DNA from: Corallium rubrum
Lineage: Eukaryota; Cnidaria; Anthozoa; Scleralcyonacea; Coralliidae
Reading direction: 5' to 3'
Length of the DNA: 64,000 bases
NCBI GenBank assembly: GCA_964035015.1
Contig: OZ036000.1
Location: 8,941,259-9,005,258, forward strand
In this document: in pieces, positions 57,840-64,000 of the stretch
Layout of the letters: every line of letters begins with the position of its first letter
Position numbering within the stretch: position 1 is the stretch's first letter
Notes under the pieces: generated by a model
Seen by the model: the letters and a program-made list of their open reading frames with translations, nothing else
Databases searched by the model: none
Told to the model about the DNA's origin: nothing
Made by a program: the position numbers and the translations under genes

Positions 57840-60696
57840 CAGAGGAGGAACGGTGGCTATCCCGGAATGCTTTGCGACAGGTTTTTTCTCTCATTCGAGA
57901 TTGCCGTTGACAATCTAACAGATAATCGAGGATTTCGTCTTGGATATTTTTCATTGAAAATCGTGCGTTTTTAAAGGTACGTCTTAATAATTCTGTTATT
58001 TATGTATCGAATGCAATTGTGTACGGTTTATGTGGTTTCTACATTGCGCTTTAGTCATCATAAATTACAATGTTTTATCTGTCCATTTCGGGTCACTGCA
58101 CATATCATAATAACTGCCATGATTTATTCAGGGGACTTTTTACTTTCAATTGGGTTTAGTTAGATAAAATTCCACCAACCAAATCAACAAGAGTTGATCT
58201 TTCAATTGGTACCAAAAGTCCCCAAAAGACCCCTAAAACCGACGAGAATTTCGATTTTGAAAATGGGGTATTTTCACACTAATCTGTGGCTTATGTCAAC
58301 ACACAGGAAGAACCTTTGAGACCTTTGAGGGGCGTCGTGGTGGCTAATATTAAAACAACAGTGGTTCTTTAAGATGTGTGGTGATTATCGCTTTACACAC
58401 TATGAAGTACTGATTATGCTTTATAGTTTAATCCTACGTGTGTTTTAAGGTCGTTTGTTACTTATTTTAGAATCTGAATATCGAGAAGGAATGCAATTTA
58501 CATGTAACGACGATCAAGAGAGTGTAGCTGCTTAAAATGTTGCTATATTTCACAAGGCGATACCACAATACGCCAAGGAAAACAAGAACCAAGACCAGAA
58601 GACTTGCACCTGCTGAGCAGTGCAGCTCATCTAGTCGAACTTTATTTAGAAATCCGGCCAGATCACCCAAGGTATGACAGTATATTATGGAACAAATTAT
58701 TTGCAATAATATATCCTATTCCCAGTTCATATAATAAAGTTGTTTGTTTGTTTGTTTGTATTGTAGTTTCCAAGCCAAGCAGAAAGATTCATTTGACTGC
58801 AACAAAAAAGTGTCCAGCAAAACATCATAATAACAAAACTCCTTTTGAGGACAAGACAAGGTTTTGATTACCCAAAGTATGGACAAAGTTCATTTTCTGC
58901 TTTCAATGGCCTGGATTTAAGCAAAATAACATTTTATAACAGTTAATTTACTCATGCGCACTCAGCTCTTTTTGTAACAAAATAAATTTAATAAATTCAT
59001 ATTTTGTATGCAAATGTTGTTTACAAATTTCTTCAACTGTTTTCCATTATACAGGCTGACTAATCACCAACAATTTAACTATTATTTTATACAGTACATG
59101 TATTTACAATATTTTTTTCTCTATTAATGCTTTTCTGCTTATCGAGGCCATTAAAAAGGTAAAAAAATTCATGTGGAGTAGTTAAACTAGTACAGGCCAG
59201 TAGGGTTTTGGTACCTTGAATATCTTTCATTTACATGTATGCCTGATTTCTAATAAATGATCTTGCTTGCTAACAATTTAGCTTATAAACTGTATCAAAC
59301 TAAATGTTCCGTGGAAATTAATCCTAATCTTCAGCATTTTGCTTGCTTATATATCTCATGGTCCTTCCAGTTTGACTCTACCAAACACGGAAACACCACA
59401 GGTTTCCTCTGGACCAATCATTAAGGGATGGCCCTTATACTGGACCTCCAGGGAGAAGTTTAGATGTGACTGGTTTAGTTTACTCTGATTTCCTCTTGTA
59501 GTAACACTAGAGAGAACAGTTCAGATATTCATGAATTTCACTTTACACATCCAAACCACAATATTTACCACCACAAACACCTGCTGCACCAACACCATCA
59601 TAACCACCACCATCATGGTTACATGTACCACCAACACCATCATAAGTGCCATAATCATCATCCATTTATGTACGTGGAGGAATATTCACTAAACAAACTG
59701 GTCCTATATCTGAAAAAAACAATTGCAAGATCTTGGTGTAACTACCAGGTCTAGTTAATCTAAAACACAGTCAAGATTCCTTGGTCTTAATATTATGGGT
59801 TTGGAACTAGGTGCTGGTAAGATATGTAATCGAACTCCCACAAAAGTACCACACTACCACTTGAAATGGGAGTCACCTCTTGTTCTCTTGAATCATTGAA
59901 CTAGAAAATTCGTAAATAAAAAGGGTATTACACATCTCATTTTTACAGAACTGTTTTACTTTTTATTTATAAAGTAGCTTCATGCACAAAATTTCCTTTA
60001 AGTTTCACGTGCTGTTTATAGTGCAGTTCTGATAAAAAATTTGTCAATCTACTACAATACAGTAACACTAATAAATAATTATGAGCACTGCAAGTTGTAA
60101 GGAAATTTAAACAAAATTAAGTAAATTGCCAAAATTCATAGAATATTTTTCAATATTATGGCACACTTAATAGTATAAACTTAATATTCTCTTCGAACTT
60201 TCGATGTAAACATTAAACAAAATTGGGAAACAAAGTCATTAAAATATTAAAGTACAAACAAATCTATTATATTAGCTTACCTTAAAAACACAATTGGTAT
60301 GCTGTTTTATTAAAGCTGGACGCTGTAGCTTCGGCAAAAAGGTAGAGGGACAAAGCTTGGACTATTCGACGAATCAATGTCCAAACTATCGACCAAAAAA
60401 CCGTATTAAATGCGCAGCTCACAACAATGAGCTGTACACAAGATATGCCGTATGCCTTCTAGATCCAATAACAAATGTTGTTTAGATACACAATAAACGA
60501 AAAGAAGTTCATGTGTTCTAAAACCGAAGCTTTTCCACAACGAATGACGGGTCACCGCGAAATGGCTTGGCATGATGAAGGCAGACGAAGCTGTGTTCGT
60601 AGCGCGAGCTTGCCGAAAAATGAGCGGCGCGCTCCGAAAAATCGATAATATATTTGAAACGCAGTGCATTATGGGATAGCCACCGCTCCTCCTCTG
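57840..60696. mobile_element. 2.86-kb terminal-inverted-repeat element with 9-bp target duplication
   Basis: GTTATATAG is directly repeated at 57831-57839 and 60697-60705. Ends start CAGAGGAGGA(A/G)CGG and continue GGTGGCTATCCC, about 80% inverse identity over 40 bp. Inside, two donor-like junctions near the ends (AAAG|GTACGT at 57976 plus; AAG|GTAAGC at 60281 minus) and two exon-like frames (58560-58680, 60292-60485 plus) are seen, but no recognised transposase. The 9-bp duplication fits Mutator-like elements best. Confidence 0.65.
60292..60488 (+). CDS. Possible 3' exon of an unknown protein inside the element
   Basis: After the acceptor-like TTATTAAAG the frame reads CSFGKKVEGQSLDYSTNQCP, then NYRPKNRIKCAAHNN and YAVCLLDPITNVV, stop. 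Codon use looks protein-like and four cysteines are present, but no family is recognised and no partner exon is proven. Confidence 0.25.
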
Positions 60697-60699
60697 GTT

Positions 60700-61646
60700 A
60701 TATAGCTATAGGTGCAAAGATATTTTCGCCATGCTGGATGTCATTATAATTGCAGATGATGAAATTTTTTTGTCAAGTTCATCCAACATGGCGACAATGA
60801 CGTATGGTGCACACCAGCAATATGCGGATTGTACATTACAGCATTTGTATATAGCCATGGACTTTCTCAGTTTAAAGTTAGACTATTACACTTATCCCCA
60901 ACATTATGGACTAAAACATATAGTTTTTAGTCATCTCGTGTGTGTGAATGCTATTGCATGATCGGTAGATTTTCTAGAGAGACGGTTTTCCTTGATCAGT
61001 CGAACGCGTAGCCACATGTCTTGTCATATTCAAGTGCGCACTTGAATCGCTAACAAGCTAGTGTATATTTGTCTGGTTTAAAAATAAACAACACTATTTG
61101 TGGTGTAACGGTACGGACATAATCACTTAACTCGAATGCACGTAATACACTAGTACACAACGTTTTACACTTTATATTACTATGTCTTAGTTTATCTAAT
61201 ATCTTCGACATTCTCAGATATGACCAGATATATCGCCGAAAGGTTTCGAAAAAAAAACTATTTACCAACTTAACTGATACAGTTTTGGAATCAAAGTGAT
61301 CCAATTAAATTCTCCTCAGTCTAAATTCTAAAAATTGATTTAAATAGCTTAACGAACTACACCCCTCTTAGATCTCCTGCTCTTAGATCCTCACCCATCT
61401 GTTTGATCTTTATAGGAATTAGGTCTTATATTTATGGGTGAACTTCTCTCTTGCTTATATATCAAATTGTGTTATTTGCATGGAAATGTCCATTTAGAAT
61501 CTTATGGGCGAAATTAAATTATGAATTACTTAAATATAAGACGTTAATTTATTGTATATTAAAAAAAGGACAAAAAACCTTTGTTCATATCTAAGGTGCA
61601 GTCTTTGGAATCTCGTGATTATTATATCACGTTTTAACCCCTCCTC
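60700..61646. other. Intergenic DNA: no gene
   Basis: GCCATGCTGGATGTCAT and its partner AACATGGCGACA near 60730-60795 form a weak inverted repeat. Nothing else supported. Confidence 0.4.
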
Positions 61647-61649
61647 TAA

Positions 61650-61886
61650 GGGGCTGTTTACATGAGCCGGGCCAGCCCGGTTAACTTGAATCACGCGATT
61701 GATTAGGATCTCACTGTGGTTTTGAAACTCGCATAAACTAAATGTACAAAGAAGAATTGGTTTAGTTTAGATGTAAACTAATCCTATATAAGGTTGATTA
61801 AAATCTCCTTTTGTGGCCGAGGAAAAAATTTCGTGACACGAGTCAGCCCGGTTTGCCGGGCTAGCCCAGCTCATGTAATCGGCCCC
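61650..61886. mobile_element. MITE with GGGGCTGTTTACATGAGC ends
   Basis: TAA at 61647-61649 and 61887-61889; inverse CAGCTCATGTAATCGGCCCC at the right. Related to 49419-50047. Confidence 0.75.
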
Positions 61887-62341
61887 TAACTTGTGTCATA
61901 CAGACAGTGCTCCACCAGTTCTACAGCCCACGAGCCGCCGCTCCTATTTTGAAGACCTCACACCACTGCCAAACCAGTTTACGTATATATCAGTTTTCTG
62001 AATGAAAGAAACTCATTTACGAGAATAGAGTAAACTAGATGAAATGTTTGCAAAAATTGTGGCAAAAACAACTATACATATAGGGACAAAAAATAAGAAC
62101 CAAATACTCATTTGTGACGTCTATTGCACAGAAGGTAACTAAGAATGTTTTACAATGCTATACTGCGTGTTGATTTCACATTACTTTACCGTGGAGTGTT
62201 ACGAAGTTCGTTGGAAAGTCCATTCAGTAATTTGTAATCAATATTGTCAATTATCCAATGAAATTGCGCAATCGAATCTCAATCATATAAATTTCCGGAA
62301 TGACTTCACATATACTGTATGGGACACAACTGTTTTAGTTG

Positions 62342-62625
62342 GGGGAGCACAGGTGGCGTGTGCTATTAGGGCGCTGCCTCTCACCAATAGTTAAGCCTGG
62401 TTAGACGGCGTTAGTACTCGGATGGGTTAGCCTAGGATGGGTTAGTACTTGGATGGGTGACCGTCTGGGAATAGCCCCGTTCTCGGGGTGGGGACTCATG
62501 TGAGTGGAGTTTAGTTGGTCTCTCCTGTGCTTCGAGGGTTTTTCGCCGGGTTCTCCAGTTTTCCTCCCTCCGTAAAATCAACACCTATAGGTCTTAGCTG
62601 TAAATGGAGGACCCCACCAGCTCTG
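62342..62625 (+). mobile_element. 5S-derived SINE with internal duplication
   Basis: Head GGGGAGCACAGGTGGCGTGT, box region GTTAAGCCTGGTTAGACGG, then GGATGGGTTAG occurs twice before TACTTGGATGGGTGACCG. The body with TTCTCCAGTTTTCCTCCCTC follows and ends near an AATAATAAT repeat. Confidence 0.85.
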
Positions 62626-62699
62626 CTGAAAAACTTATCCTCCTTAAATAAAGAATAATAATAATAAAGAAGAAGAATAAAAAAGGATATCTTGATTGT

Positions 62700-62760
62700 G
62701 ACAGTATGGTGTTAGGGTTAAGATTATGGTCAGGGTTAAGGTTAGGGTAAGAATTAGTTT
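62700..62760. repeat. Degenerate GGGTTA telomere-like array
   Basis: TTAGGGTTAAG, GGTCAGGGTTAAGGTTAGGG. Short and interstitial. Confidence 0.6.
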
Positions 62761-62864
62761 ATTCGCATTTAGAATTCAGGATATTCATATGGAAATTGAA
62801 CTCAAACTTCAAACCCCAAAAAAGTTCAGGTTTTCTAATATAGTAATGTGTTTTTAACCTGATG

Positions 62865-62935
62865 TTAGTAGTCAGACTCAGAAAACTCTGAGCTCTAGAT
62901 GGGACTCAAACCAGGGATTATTTTAACGTGCAGTG
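62865..62935 (-). repeat. tRNA-derived SINE fragment
   Basis: Reverse strand: TGGTTTGAGTCCCATCTAGA, then GCTCAGAGTTTTCTGAGT, the same 3' part as the 39528-40092 family. Confidence 0.6.
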
Positions 62936-62939
62936 ATCA

Positions 62940-64000
62940 ATTTATGGAGTGATAAATGAGATTTGTGCAGTGATAAGCGCAATTTTGTGCAGCGATAAAT
63001 TTTTCTTTAATATTTAAGAATGGGTGTTATTCGTGAAAGGATTGCATCAGAAATTATGTTCAAAGGCACAGTACTTACTACATTCCAACATATACTATTT
63101 AATATCAATATTTAAATCAGCAAATACACAAATAAGACGATAAGTTAAAGGACCCTGGTCCACTATATCTTCTGATAACGTTAAGCGTACCGTAAACAGC
63201 TTTATGCCGTTAATTTCAACTTTCAAGATACATGAGTATAGCTACTATAGCAGGCCCTACCGCCCTAATAAACAAAACGCTAGCACATAACATGCTTAAG
63301 GCTTCTCTCAGGTCGATGCCTCTGTGCCCGTGTGCTACTGTTTGACCATTGGTATTTTGAAAATGCGAATGTATACTGTGCAAAAGGGATTAAATCATTA
63401 AAAATTGGGAAAAGGAAGGCCGCTTATCTATACTATGACAGTATGACTAGTTGATTACTGACGAGCTACCGAACTACTCAGTGCTCCAACGCTGTTTAAC
63501 GCGCTGAAGTTAGATTTTATGCCTTTTTCAGCTCTTTGTGCATGCAGTGATAAAAATTCCTTAAAATAATCCCTGACTCAAACCCTCCAAGTACTAAGCT
63601 AGGTAGACCGAGGTTGTTTACGATATACCTGGGAACGAGTCAAACCGTACGTGTGTCACAAGTACTTGTTGGGCTCCATGTTCCATTGTGTCAGTTAATT
63701 TCCACGTAAATGTTTTTCTACGTTAGTAATATAGTGTTTTCAGCTTGAAGTTGTTAAAGCTTCAGTTTTTGCTGTACAAGCAAGTAGTCAAGCTTCGATA
63801 TCCATATTTTCTAATATAGATATTGTAGAGTAGGGTAATTCATTAAATTTTCTGTTTATGTTACCTTGAAGACAATTCTGCAATTCTAAGCATCTCGAGC
63901 GGTTATCAAAAGATCTGTCTATTGAAAGTAAACAATGGCAACAGCGCATAATTACCTTGAGTGCCTCAAAGCTGTTAAGGGCCTGTTAAATTACCGTAAG
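62940..64000. other. Right-edge DNA: no supported gene
   Basis: Short similarity to the SINE cluster flank (ACAAGTACTTGTTGGGCTC, 63659). A possible tiny minus-strand exon at 63957-63983 is not accepted. Confidence 0.4.

Noticed and set aside
58467-58867. Overlapping plus and minus frames inside the 57.8-60.7 kb element
   Set aside because: Both strands are open; the plus version (LHLLSSAAHLVELYLEI) looks slightly protein-like but no join could be proven.
63957-63983. 27-nt minus-strand exon (AACAG/GCC ... AAG/GTAATT)
   Set aside because: Splice-like ends alone on 27 bases with no neighbouring exon are expected by chance.

Overview
The window looks like part of an invertebrate animal nuclear genome, most likely a cnidarian (anthozoan-type). 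This is inferred from spliced genes with GT/AG introns, animal-only families (a DEG/ENaC channel, a PAN-EGF-pentraxin protein), and a dense mixture of MITEs, SINEs, CR1-like LINE pieces, a Gypsy remnant and Penelope-like or hammerhead-like motifs. The species cannot be named from sequence alone. There is no sign of bacterial or viral gene organisation.

Three multi-exon genes are supported, all on the minus strand. (1) At 8667 to <1 is a DUF885-family membrane-anchored protein: six exons are seen and the 3' part lies beyond the left edge. (2) At 27677 to 13006 is a complete 11-exon, 514-residue DEG/ENaC (ASIC-like) cation channel, with both membrane segments and a GLS selectivity filter. (3) At 54452 to 37209 is a complete 8-exon, 642-residue secreted protein: signal peptide, PAN/apple, EGF, two pentraxin-like domains and a cysteine-containing tail of unknown type. 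I rebuilt all three by following exon reading frames. Every junction has a GT donor, an AG acceptor and matching phase, and the two complete models close on a stop codon.

The rest is introns and intergenic DNA packed with repeats. From left to right: a 7-bp-TSD MITE carrying a nested hAT-like MITE (256-898); kilobase arrays of TTCAC/AGTGT pentamers (2.4-3.7 kb); a long inverted element (3.9-4.9 kb); TTAA, TTA and TA MITEs throughout; 5S-rRNA-derived SINEs (10.2, 19.1-19.9, 47.5, 57.4, 62.3 kb and fragments); a Penelope-like insertion with a 34-bp target duplication (25.1-25.7 kb); a composite DNA element containing a transposase helix-turn-helix remnant (28.3-29.05 kb); two LINE 3' ends (34.8-35.3 kb plus, 53.3-54.1 kb minus); a tRNA-like SINE cluster inside a MITE (39.1-40.2 kb); a chain of TTA elements with further nested MITEs (55.4-56.8 kb); and a 2.86-kb terminal-inverted-repeat element with a 9-bp target duplication (57.8-60.7 kb).

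The three genes have no evident pathway link. The channel and the DUF885 protein are membrane proteins, and the third is predicted to be extracellular. No rRNA operon, CRISPR array or confidently functional tRNA gene was found.
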